Shown: one piece after another, positions 34,050 through 43,648 of the stretch | How positions within the stretch are numbered: the stretch's first letter is position 1 | How the letters are laid out: each line of letters begins with the position of its first letter | DNA from: Talinum fruticosum | Taxonomy: Eukaryota > Streptophyta > Magnoliopsida > Caryophyllales > Talinaceae | Assembly (NCBI GenBank): GCA_021018815.1 | Contig: JAITYX010000084.1 | Location: 992,001 to 1,056,000 of the forward strand | Direction of reading: 5' to 3' | Length of the DNA: 64,000 nucleotides | Translations under genes and position numbers: made by a program | The notes under the pieces: model-generated | The model's input: the letters and a program-made list of their open reading frames with translations, nothing else | The model's database searches: none | What the model was told of the DNA's origin: nothing

Positions 34050-35172
34050 TGGTCCTCAAAGTCATTAAGCTCTTATGATTATGTTTATAAATAATTGATT
34101 ACCAATTCAGTTGAGAAGATTAGTGAGAGTAGCCACCTAAAATCTCCATGGTCAAGCAAGAAGGTTTATTCTAGTCAAGGCCGGAAATGTTGCTATGTTA
34201 TGCTCAAAGGTACATAAATAAGTTGGTGCTCACTATGGACGGTCCATGAGGATGCCTAGCCGAATGATGAGCTACAAAAGGAGATGATGACTAATGCATT
34301 CTAGAAGCATCAAGATTCAAAGAGCTTGGAGAAGGGGAAATCAAGGCATAGCCACATGTTCCTAATGTTAAAATACTTGGCTAGAAATCATCCTAGCTTG
34401 GCTTGGAGGGAGGGAAAGGAATATTGTTAGTTAGCATTTTGTTTTTGCATTATTTTCAGCTTGAGTTTGTTACACTTTCAGCTTGCAAATCGGTTATGTA
34501 GAATGCCATAGCTGGGCATTATAAAATCAGCTCATATGCTCCATTGTAATACACCTTTTGCTGAAATATATGAGTTTAACTCTTGAGCTGGATTGCTCGT
34601 TTCTAAATCCTCATTGCTGTATCCTAGTGTGGCAGCTAGGTGGTGTCCTGTGAGTCCTTCCAATCTCCCGGTGGTGTTGCTGTATCCGGACAGATTGAAG
34701 GCGCCCCTCGGTTCTTACTCGGTGGTGTTTCCTGTATCCGAGCTAGGACCTTGGAATTATCCCTTCACTTCATCAACTCATATATCACAATCTACCCAGC
34801 CATTTCACTCCAAATTTTAACCACATTCCTTCCAGTCCATCTACTACCATTCCTCCAATTTTCAGCTCCATCCAAGAACATCTCCATCCTCCACACCGAA
34901 GCCAAACAGAGGGTGTCTGTCTGTACAGCCAGCCGGTTACCTCAACTTCAGGCCATCTGTTCAGGGAGTTCCCCTTATCCAAATTCAACGAAACTTGGTC
35001 ACGATCATCATTTACCAGTTACCATCCTTCCCACCAAATTTCAGCCAAGACCAAGCACTTTTGCCCCTCCATTTCCCCAATCCGCCAAGGTTGCGCAAAC
35101 AGGCTGCATTCTGCCCGGTTGTGCTTCTTGCGGTTTTCTATCCTTTTTCTTTGCTTCCGCCACTACACATCA
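33893..35172 (+). repeat. J LTR2 (shared by both units)
   Basis: It is 1280 bp, almost identical to LTR1 and LTR3. It is preceded by the polypurine tract ACAAGGGGAGAA and followed by a primer-binding site, so it can serve as 3' LTR of unit 1 and 5' LTR of unit 2. No target duplication lies at its borders. Confidence 0.95.
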
Positions 35173-35176
35173 TTTT

Positions 35177-35188
35177 TGGTATCAGAGC
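35177..35188 (+). promoter_or_regulatory. J primer-binding site, unit 2
   Basis: TGGTATCAGAGC directly after LTR2, as in unit 1. Confidence 0.96.
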
Positions 35189-35272
35189 AAGTTCTGAACC
35201 TAGGGTGATTGTGTCCATTCCCCCAAAAAATTAAAAACCACAAAAATAGCCAGCCACAAAAACTTCCCAGCC

Positions 35273-35963
35273 ATGAGTGCAAGCATGACTTTGGAAGAGA
35301 GGTTTGAAATGTTAATGAAGGAGAATGAGTACCTCCGAAAACAGCTTGGACGTGACATGAAGGCTAAGCATGACCAACTAAGGAGTGAATCACCTCCTAT
35401 TCGCTCTAATCCTAGCCTACATGAAGATGATGAGGAGAGCAATCCTTTTGCCTCCACGGACAGTGAAAGACAATCAAGAAGGAGTTCTAGACGGTCCAAA
35501 TCACACTACCAAGACTTCAAAGTTGAGATTCCGGAATTTGAAGGAAGATTGCATCCGGATGAGTTCCTTGATTGGATGAGGACCGTGGAAAGGATTTTTG
35601 ATTACAAGGAGGTACCGAATGAGAAGAAGGTGAAGCTTGTTGCACTCAAGCTTAGAGGCTTTGCTTCCACTTGGTGGGAAAATTTGAAGCACAAAAGAGT
35701 AAGGGACAAGAAGCCTAAAATCAAGAGTTGGGAGAAAATGAGAGCCAAACTCAAGGCCCGTTTTCTACCACCTACTTATGTCCAAGATAGCTTTCTCCAA
35801 CTCTATACTCTTCAACAAGGCAATATGAGTGTAGAAGAATACACTAGAGAGTTTGAGAAATTGTTGATCAAATGTGATTTGCAAGAAAATGAGGACCAAA
35901 CAATTGTGAGGTACTTAGGCGGTTTGGATGCTAAGTATGCTCAAATTGTGGAGCTACAACATT
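35273..35963 (+). CDS. gag: J gag, unit 2, N-terminal part (open)
   Basis: Same as unit 1 but without the extra base near 30663, so the frame is open from MSASMTLEERFEM through the gag core (GRLHPDEFLDWMRTVERI, FASTWWENLKHKRVRDK, YTREFEKLLIKCDLQENED) to QIVELQH. There solo LTR P interrupts it, and the frame ends 27 codons inside P. The protein made would therefore be a truncated gag of 257 residues lacking the zinc knuckle. Confidence 0.92.
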
Positions 35964-37202
35964 TGATGGAAAGTGGCCAGCCATGGGTAAAAAGACAGAA
36001 AATGCTCAGCTCAACGTGCATGCAAAACAACCGGGAATGCTTGTAATTTTCATGCACATGATGTCGATCGAGCCGGGAGGATGATCATTGATTATTTGTT
36101 CATAAATAAATCAAGGTGTTAAGGAAGATAGTTGAGAAATCAAGCTCACCAAATTTCCATGGTTAAGCTAGAAGAGATCGGCCAAGTACAATTAAGCAAT
36201 GTTACAAGTATTATTATCTTAAGTGCTTTGAACATAAATAAATTCGATGGGTCGGTCCAAGGGAGGGCCGAAGGACTTATGATCATGCATCACATGGAGC
36301 AGCCAAGAACACCAAGCTAGGAGCATTCTAGAAGGCACTACCGAGTAGTGGAAGGTGGTTACTAGATGCTTGCCCAAGGGGAAATCAAACAATGGCCACA
36401 TGTTCCCAATTCCCAAATACTTGGCTAGAAATTCTTCAAGCTTAACTTGGAGAGGAGGAAAGCATCTAATTAGTTAGCATTTTTGTTTTGCTTTATTTTT
36501 CATATTTTTCAGCTTGCATTCGGTTTTGTAAAATGCCATAGCTAGGCATTATATAATCAGCTCATGTGCTTCATTGTAATCAACCCTTGATGAATATATG
36601 AATTTGAGCTTTGCTCTTGAGATGGATTTCTCAACCTTTTGAATCCTCAAAGCTGTATCCGTGCTTGGCCTCACGGTGGTGTCCTTTGAGTCACTTAAGT
36701 CCCGGTGGTGTTTCTGTATCCGGATCACTTAGGTGTGCCCCTTGATTCACTCGGTGGTGTTTCTGTATCCGAGCTTGAGTCAAGGTACTATCCAGCGACT
36801 TTGCCATTCCATATCTCACAATCTACCCAGCCATTTCACTCCAAATTTTAACCACAATCCCTCCAGCAAGTCTACTTCCATCCCTCCAATTTTCAGCTCC
36901 ATCCAAGAACCCCTCCGTCCTCCACATCAAAACCAAACAAAGGGTATCAACCTGTACGTCCAGCCAGCAGCACCAACTTCTGGCTATTTGTTCAGGTAGT
37001 TCCCCTTATCCAAAATTCACGAAACTTGGCCACAACCTTCCTCCATCAGTTACCTCACTCCCTCCAAGTTTCGTCCAAATCCAAGAACATTTACCCCTCT
37101 TTTCACCCTTTTCCCCAGAACCGCACCTGCAGGTCCTAATCTGCCCGGTTGTGTGTTTTGCGGTTTTTCCACCTTTTTCTTTGCTTCCGCCACTACACAT
37201 CA
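35964..37202 (+). mobile_element. Solo LTR P inside J gag, unit 2
   Basis: It is 1239 bp at the same site and with the same ACATT duplication (35959-35963, 37203-37207) as in unit 1. It differs by one base in length, for example ACCGAGTAG here against ACCAGTAG in unit 1. Confidence 0.95.
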
Positions 37203-37207
37203 ACATT

Positions 37208-38379
37208 TTACCACATTTGATGAGGTGTGTCACTTGGCACACAAGGTGGAGCAACAAAAGAAAAATCGGTTTGCCAAAAAGGAAGTGCCTAAAACTTTTC
37301 CCTCTCAAAGAAGCCAACCCTTCTACAAGGGGAGTCCCCAACCCCTTTCTCAAACAACTCCAAACCCCACAAAACAGCCCATACCCATCCAACCTCCAAA
37401 CCCGCCTAAACCAATGCCCAAAACAAATGACCCAAGGAGATGCTTCAAGTGTCACGGTTTTGGACACATTGCTTCGGAGTGTCCTAACCGAAGGGTGATC
37501 ACTTTGGTTGAGAACCAAGAGCCTTTCATGGAAGAAAGTGAAACCGAAAAGGAATTACTCTTGCTTGATGAGTTAGAAGAAGTGGTTGAGAAGGCGGATG
37601 AAGGAGAGCTACTTGTGCTAAGGAGAACCTTGAGCGGTTTCAAGGATCCAAGTGAGGAGCAACGTGAAACCATTTTTCACACAAGGGGCACGGTCCAAAA
37701 CAAAGTGTGTTCCATTATCATTGATGGAGGTAGTTGTGCTAATGTGGCTGCCTCTATGATGGTAGACAAGCTTGGACTCCATGCTTCGGTCCATCCCCAC
37801 CCTTACAATGTGCAATGGCTCAACCAAGGTAAAGGACTTCAAGTTAATTCTCGTTGTCTTCTTTCCTTTAGCATTGGTAAGCACTACCATGATGAGTTGT
37901 GGTGTGATGTAATTCCTATGGATGCTTGCCATATATTACTTGGGAGACCTTGGCTATATGACCAAAGGGTGACACATGATGGTTTCAAGAATACCTACAC
38001 CTTCACCAAGGATGGAAAGAAAATCACATTAGCCCCCTTGCCTCCTAGCCAATACAAACCGAAGCCACAAAACTCTTCCTCCCAAAATGACCTCTTGTTT
38101 GTGTTTAAGGAACCTTTCCTCAAAGACAAGCAAAAAGAGTTTGAGCCTTACCACAAACACAGTCGTTCATTCCCATACTCAGCCGAGGAGTTGCCACAAA
38201 AATTCCATCCTCTTTCCACTATTTGTCATGACAAGTTCAACTTTGTTCCCCCACATAAAATCCCTTTCCATTCACCACCACAAAGACATTTCCTAAGCAA
38301 AAAATCCTTGTCCCAAGAGCCATTTGTTTTACCCGGACAGAATGTGATATGGATCCCAATGGTGATGATTTATGGGTAG
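37208..38379 (+). CDS. J gag C-terminus and protease, unit 2 (open)
   Basis: Open from inside P (37153) to a stop at 38377. It has the gag core end (FDEVCHLAHKVEQQKK), a Pro-rich linker, the zinc knuckle CFKCHGFGHIASEC (about 37443-37484), an acidic stretch (EEVVEKADEGELLVL), protease (IIIDGGSCANVAASM; MDACHILLGRPWLYDQRV; FTKDGKKITLAPLP) and a Lys/Pro/Phe-rich tail. Without P it would continue from the frame at 35273. RT is absent: the next frame is ORF X. Protease would process gag in trans or in cis. Confidence 0.92.
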
Positions 38380-38849
38380 CTGACCGGGAAGAGCAAACAG
38401 AAAATCCATGGGCAGAATTAATACCAAAGGAAGTTGTGTATCTTCCTCAATGTTTGCGGTTTGGTGTGCCTAATGAGGACCGAGGCAGTCCCTACATCAT
38501 GAGCATACTCGGAGAACATCCGGGCTGGCTGCATGGGCGAGGTCTATCTCCTCAATTAACCATCTGTCTAGGCATACAAGGAAACTCCATTTTTGTTCTC
38601 AACACAAGCTCCAACATGGTCAGAATTTTTTCACATCCGGAGCATGTTCTTTGTGCGAATTTGAGGGCAAATTCTCTCCTACAAGGGGAGAATGATGGAG
38701 AGTTGGCAACCCTCTGTTTGGAGCCGAATGTTATTCATGTGGTGAAGCTTTGTATGTTTAGTGTTCAGCCGGAAATATTTGCTTACTCCATGATCAAGGG
38801 GAAGAGCTCAAAATACAAGCGCTTAATGTTAGTAGATTCCGGAGGATGA
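38349..38849 (+). CDS. J accessory ORF X, unit 2
   Basis: Identical in the parts compared to unit 1 (33549-34049). In element I the matching text (TDDREEQQETPWA) is in frame with protease, so the frame switch in J near 38340 may be a one-base change in the J ancestor or a programmed shift. I do not recognise the fold. There are no clear membrane spans. Confidence 0.75.
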   Translation: MDPNGDDLWVADREEQTENPWAELIPKEVVYLPQCLRFGVPNEDRGSPYIMSILGEHPGWLHGRGLSPQLTICLGIQGNSIFVLNTSSNMVRIFSHPEHVLCANLRANSLLQGENDGELATLCLEPNVIHVVKLCMFSVQPEIFAYSMIKGKSSKYKRLMLVDSGG

Positions 38850-39971
38850 TGGTCCTCAAAGTCATTAAGCTCTTATGATTATGTTTATAAATAATTGATT
38901 ACCAATTCAGTTGAGAAGATTAGTGAGAGTAGCCACCTAAAATCTCCATGGTCAAGCAAGAAGGTTTATTCTAGTCAAGGCCGGAAATGTTGCTATGTTA
39001 TGCTCAAAGGTACATAAATAAGTTGGTGCTCACTATGGACGGTCCATGAGGATGCCTAGCCGAATGATGAGCTACAAAAGGAGATGATGACTAATGCATT
39101 CTAGAAGCATCAAGATTCAAAGAGCTTGGAGAAGGGGAAATCAAGGCATAGCCACATGTTCCTAATGTTAAAATACTTGGCTAGAAATCATCCTAGCTTG
39201 GCTTGGAGGGAGGGAAAGGAATATTGTTAGTTAGCATTTTGTTTTTGCATTATTTTCAGCTTGAGTTTGTTACACTTTCAGCTTGCAAATCGGTTATGTA
39301 GAATGCCATAGCTGGGCATTATAAAATCAGCTCATATGCTCCATTGTAATACACCTTTTGCTGAAATATATGAGTTTAACTCTTGAGCTGGATTGCTCGT
39401 TTCTAAATCCTCATTGCTGTATCCTAGTGTGGCAGCTAGGTGGTGTCCTGTGAGTCCTTCCAATCTCCCGGTGGTGTTGCTGTATCCGGACAGATTGAAG
39501 GCGCCCTCGGTTCTTACTCGGTGGTGTTTCCTGTATCCGAGCTAGGACCTTGGAATTATCCCTTCACTTCATCAACTCATATCTCACAATCTACCCAGCC
39601 ATTTCACTCCAAATTTTAACCACATTCCTTCCAGTCCATCTACTACCATTCCTCCAATTTTCAGCTCCATCCAAGAACATCTCCATCCTCCACACCGAAG
39701 CCAAACAGAGGGTGTCTGTCTGTACAGCCAGCCGGTTACCTCAACTTCAGGCCATCTGTTCAGGGAGTTCCCCTTATCCAAATTCAACGAAACTTGGTCA
39801 CGATCATCATTTACCAGTTACCATCCTTCCCACCAAATTTCAGCCAAGACCAAGCACTTTTGCCCCTCCATTTCCCCAATCCGCCAAGGTTGCGCAAACA
39901 GGCTGCATTCTGCCCGGTTGTGCTTCTTGCGGTTTTCTATCCTTTTTCTTTGCTTCCGCCACTACACATCA
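38693..39971 (+). repeat. J LTR3
   Basis: It is 1279 bp and ends ACACATCA at 39971, followed by the target duplication GACAG. Its last 450 bp form a near-perfect inverted repeat with the start of element I at 40232. Confidence 0.95.
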
Positions 39972-39976
39972 GACAG

Positions 39977-40231
39977 ATTCTGCGCTTCCTCTATGGCAGT
40001 CACCTTGGGACCCCATCTTCTCTTGGGTAGACCTCTGAGTATCTTTCTGCACATTTCCTCTTGGGAAATCTTCTTACCTAGTGATTTGAGATTGTTGGTA
40101 ATCTCAGTAAATCGAATGAACATTTGAGTGATGTTTTCTTCTGGCTCCATCTTAAATAGCTCGTATTTATGAAGATATTGGCTAATCTTCGCTTGTCTGA
40201 CCTGGCTAGTGCCTTCGTAAGTGTTGACAAG
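39977..40231 (-). pseudogene. gag: Copia E gag, middle part
   Basis: The minus-strand frame has the copia gag (UBN2-type) core: YEGTSQVRQAKISQYLHKYE, MFIRFTEITNNLKSLGKK, MCRKILRGLPKRRWGPKVTA. It links the N-terminal piece (44925-45261) to the C-terminal piece (28362-29092) across insertions I and J. The flanks ACAAG and GACAG are the duplications of I and J. Confidence 0.93.
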
Positions 40232-41500
40232 TGATGTGTAGTGGCGGAAGCAAAGAAAATGGATAGAAAACCGCAAGAAGCACAACCGGGCAGAATGCAG
40301 CCTGTTTGCGCAACCTTGGCAGATTGGGGAAATGGAGGGGCAAAAGTGCTTGGTCTTGGCTGAAATTTGGTGGGAAGGATGGTAACTGGTAAATGATGAT
40401 CGTGACCAAGTTTCGTTGAATTTGGATAAGGGCAACTCCCTGAACAGATAGCCTGAAGTTGAGGTAACCGGCTGGCTGTACAGACAGACACCCTCTGTTT
40501 GGTTTCGGTGTGGAGGATGGAGATGTTCTTGGATGGAGCTGAAAATTGGAGGAATGGTAGTAGATGGACTGGAAGGAATGTGGTTAAAATTTGGAGTGAA
40601 ATGGCTGGGTAGATTGTGAGATATGAATTGATGAAGTGAGGGGATAATTCCAAGGTCCTAGCTCGGATACAGAAAACACCACCGAGTAAGAACCGAGGGG
40701 CGCCTTCAATCTGTCCGGATACAGCAACACCACCGGGAGATTGGAAGGACTCAAAGGACACCACCTAGCTGCCACACTAGGATACAGCAATGAGAGTTCC
40801 AAAGGTTGAGAAATCCATCTCAAGAGCAAAGCTCAAATTCATATATTCATCAAGGGTGTTTTTACAAGGAGTGTGCATGCTGAATATATAATGCTTCATA
40901 TGAGCATTTACATAACCGAATCCAAGCTGAAAAATATGAAAAATAAAGCAAAACAAAAATGCTAACTAATTAGATGCTTTCCTCCTCTCCAAGTTAAGCT
41001 TGGATTAATTCTAGCCAAGTATTTGGGAATTGGGAACATGTGGCCATTGTTTGATTTCCCTTGGGCAAGCATCTAGTAACCACCTTCCTCCACTATAGTT
41101 AGTGGTTCTAGAATGCTCTTCATTTAGGCTACTCTTGGTCTTCTATTATGCACATGATCTTAAGCCTTGGTCCCTTGGTCCGCCTTGATTTATTTATATG
41201 CAAGGGAAATAAAATGTAACACTTGAAACATCTCCACACGTCTAGGCATGGCCGAACTTAACATGGAGAACTTTAGGTAGCTAGCTTATATCTTCTCTAA
41301 CTTGAGTCCACCGATAAGCAATTTATTTATAAACAAGATCATAAGAAATTGGTGTCCATGAACCCTCATCCTCCGGGACTCAAATGACATATGAAAAATA
41401 TGATTGAAACCATGGATTTTCCTGGTTCTTCCTTGATCATGCAAAGGTCATTAGGATGGACATCTTTCAGCTCAAACATAGGACTGGCCACTCTCCATCA
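40232..41500 (-). repeat. Element I 3' LTR
   Basis: Its 1269 bp lie between TGATGTGTAGTGG and …CTCTCCATCA (+ strand), next to the purine tract (minus CCTACAAGGGGAGAA, 41501-41515). It matches the 5' LTR line for line, with single-base differences in homopolymers. Confidence 0.96.
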
Positions 41501-41991
41501 TTCTCCCCTTGTAGGAGAGAATTTGTCCTCAAATTCGAACAAACTACATTTCCAGGTGAGGAAAAAATTGTCAAGTTGAGGCACATGTTGTGGTCGAAAA
41601 TAGGATGTCCGTTTGTGCTTGGGCAGCCGACTATTCGCACGGACAGGTCATGGACATTCAGCCAGTCCGTGTGCTCTTCTAGTATGCTTACGGTATAGGG
41701 GTTGCCTTGGTCATCAACTATCCCACCATAAAGCACACAAAGCCGTATGCAATTAGGAAGACAATCAACTCCCTTTGGCATCATGAAAGTTGGCACGGCA
41801 AACTCCACAACTCCATATTCAATGCTTGGACAGAAATGATTTGGCCTTAAAATACCATCATAATCAATCAAACTAACATTGTCCTTCCATTGAACAAGAT
41901 ATTCGGACAGGCCATAATGTGGACTAAACAACCAAATACCAATGAAAAGGAAGTCACCCTTCTTTGGTATGAAAAAATGGAGGCTGCCCAT
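41467..41991 (-). CDS. Element I ORF X, C-terminal modules
   Basis: A 174-codon frame overlaps the end of the protease-X frame. It holds two copies of the repeated module: IPKKGDFLFIGIWLFSPHYGL and MPKGVDCLPNCIRLCVLYGGI, the latter followed by DDQGNPYTVSILEEHTDWL. It ends NLRTNSLLQGENDGE across the polypurine tract. The last module and the tail align with J ORF X. I recognise no named domain. Whether it is reached by frameshift from the upstream frame or made separately cannot be told. Confidence 0.7.
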   Translation of the reverse strand: MGSLHFFIPKKGDFLFIGIWLFSPHYGLSEYLVQWKDNVSLIDYDGILRPNHFCPSIEYGVVEFAVPTFMMPKGVDCLPNCIRLCVLYGGIVDDQGNPYTVSILEEHTDWLNVHDLSVRIVGCPSTNGHPIFDHNMCLNLTIFSSPGNVVCSNLRTNSLLQGENDGEWPVLCLS

Positions 41992-43550
41992 GGAGTTTCT
42001 TGTTGTTCTTCTCGGTCATCTGTCCATGTTTCAGCACCATTAGCCTTTAAATCACATTCTGGTTGGTGGATGGGGCTGGCTGTTGGGCTGGAAATCTCAT
42101 GGTATTGCAAGGTTCTTTGTGGAGAAAAATTAGGAGGGATTTGATTTGGAAGGGCAGGGAAAATTTTGGTTCGTGGTGCTTTGGCAAGGGGCTGGAAATT
42201 TTGTGGAAGAGGATCAAAGGTGTTTTTATTCGGGAAGGTATGGCCAGATTCTGGTGGAGAAAATGTCGGGTGATAAACTCCTCTACATGGCCATAATTCA
42301 AGGGAGAAAAATTGATGTAATGGTGGTTTAAATGGAGGTGTAAGGTTGGGGTCTAAATCAGCCAAGGGCAGGCCTTGGTGGTGGTGAAATGGGGGAAGAC
42401 TTGGGTTGTGGAGTTTCGGTTGGGAATAGGCTTGAACATCTTCCCTATTTTGACATAGGGGTTGCTCTCTTTGCATTGTCACAATTATGCTCAAATGTTC
42501 AGCCAAACCCTCATGGTGCACTTCCTGGACATGCGGCTCTTGTATGCCACAATGAGAACTCCAAAACCGATTGTCCTCAAGAAGGAAATCATCTCTCCTT
42601 GGCAACAAAGAAAACGGCTCCATGTATGGCCTTTCTCCTTTCTCTTCTAGCATGCCCATGATGTTGTAAAAGCAATCTGGATCAGCCCAAATTCCATGAG
42701 ATAACATACAACACCAAGTGCTTTTGGTAAGGAAGTCATCTTCCTTTGGCACCAAAAGAATAGGCTCCACATACTCCTTCACAATGCCTAGAGCTTTTAT
42801 GGTTTCTCCAAGTACTTGGGCAGCAAGAGTATTCACACTCCACACAAGTCTAGAAGATTCAAGCCAAAACAGATTGGCTTCCATCATTCTCTTCTCGGTT
42901 GTAGCTCCTTGGACAGATTTGGTGTGGTATGGAATTTTTGGGGCAAAGTGGTTGAGTTTGGCTAAGGTCTCCTTAATGGTGGAAGGGGTATTTTGAGGAG
43001 GACTTTCAGCTTCGGGTTTTGTTACCATGGCTAGCTTTTGTGAGGAAAGTGGGGGCTGGTCGGTTGGGATGGACTCATTCGGTTTAGGTCTTGAAATTTG
43101 GCTAGGTGACAAGGGAACCAATGTGATCCTCTTGCCATCTTTGGTAAAAGTATAAGTGTTCAAGAACCCATCATGTATGACTCTCCTATCAAAGAGCCAT
43201 GGTCTCCCAAGCAACATATGACAAGCATCCATGGGAACAATGTCACACCACATCTCATCATGATAACTTTTGCCAATACTAAATGAAATGAGACATCTAG
43301 AATTGACTTGGAAATTTTCACCATGATTTACCCATTGAAGTTTGTAGGGATGAGGGTGGGGTGTTATGTGAAGCCCAAGCTTTTCCACCATGGTTGTGGA
43401 AGCTACATTCGTGCTACAACCACTGTCAATGATGATGGAGCACACCTTGCTATGCACGGTTCCTCTTGTGTGAAAAACATTTTCACGCTGCTCTTCTTTT
43501 GCATTTTGATATCCGCTCAAATACCTTGTCAAAAACAAGCCGACGTTCAT
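41868..43550 (-). CDS. Element I protease-ORF X protein
   Basis: 561 codons from ATG at 43550 (the frame is open further upstream through the LTR). Protease comes first: EEQRENVFHTRGTV, then IIDSGCSTNVASTTMVEKLGL with a canonical D-S-G, and PMDACHMLLGRPWLFDRRV, FTKDGKRITLVPLS (residues about 10-130). A Pro/Ser-rich linker follows, then two X modules (VPKEDDFLTKSTWCCMLSHGI; LPRRDDFLLEDNRFWSSHCGI), a long Pro/Phe/His-rich stretch and DREEQQETPWA. Length and openness suggest that it was recently coding. There is no RT, RNase H or integrase. Confidence 0.82.
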   Translation of the reverse strand: MNVGLFLTRYLSGYQNAKEEQRENVFHTRGTVHSKVCSIIIDSGCSTNVASTTMVEKLGLHITPHPHPYKLQWVNHGENFQVNSRCLISFSIGKSYHDEMWCDIVPMDACHMLLGRPWLFDRRVIHDGFLNTYTFTKDGKRITLVPLSPSQISRPKPNESIPTDQPPLSSQKLAMVTKPEAESPPQNTPSTIKETLAKLNHFAPKIPYHTKSVQGATTEKRMMEANLFWLESSRLVWSVNTLAAQVLGETIKALGIVKEYVEPILLVPKEDDFLTKSTWCCMLSHGIWADPDCFYNIMGMLEEKGERPYMEPFSLLPRRDDFLLEDNRFWSSHCGIQEPHVQEVHHEGLAEHLSIIVTMQREQPLCQNREDVQAYSQPKLHNPSLPPFHHHQGLPLADLDPNLTPPFKPPLHQFFSLELWPCRGVYHPTFSPPESGHTFPNKNTFDPLPQNFQPLAKAPRTKIFPALPNQIPPNFSPQRTLQYHEISSPTASPIHQPECDLKANGAETWTDDREEQQETPWAASIFSYQRRVTSFSLVFGCLVHIMACPNILFNGRTMLV

Positions 43551-43633
43551 GGCTGGGAAATTTTGTTGGCTGGCTATTTTTGGATTTTTGATTTTTGTGG
43601 AAATGGATACACTCACCCAAGGTTCAGAACTTG

Positions 43634-43645
43634 CTCTGATACCAA
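43634..43645 (-). promoter_or_regulatory. Element I primer-binding site
   Basis: On the minus strand it reads TGGTATCAGAGC, three bases after the 5' LTR, and is identical to that of J. Confidence 0.96.
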
Positions 43646-43648
43646 AAA

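Larger units (their letters stand above)
29093..39971 (+). mobile_element. Element J: tandem array, three LTRs and two internal regions
   Basis: One target duplication, GACAG (29088-29092 and 39972-39976), flanks the whole array inside E gag. Order: LTR1 29093-30374, internal 30375-33892, LTR2 33893-35172, internal 35173-38692, LTR3 38693-39971. The period is 4.80 kb and the two units differ only by a handful of bases. Each internal region has PBS, gag, solo LTR P, zinc knuckle, protease, ORF X and polypurine tract, and no RT or integrase. It resembles the TR-GAG class of plant non-autonomous elements. A real tandem or an assembly duplication are both possible. Confidence 0.94.

Noticed and set aside
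8420..43645. tRNA-Met gene fragments at 8420, 30379, 35177 and 43634
   Set aside because: Only the 12-base primer complement is present, always next to an LTR end; they are primer-binding sites.
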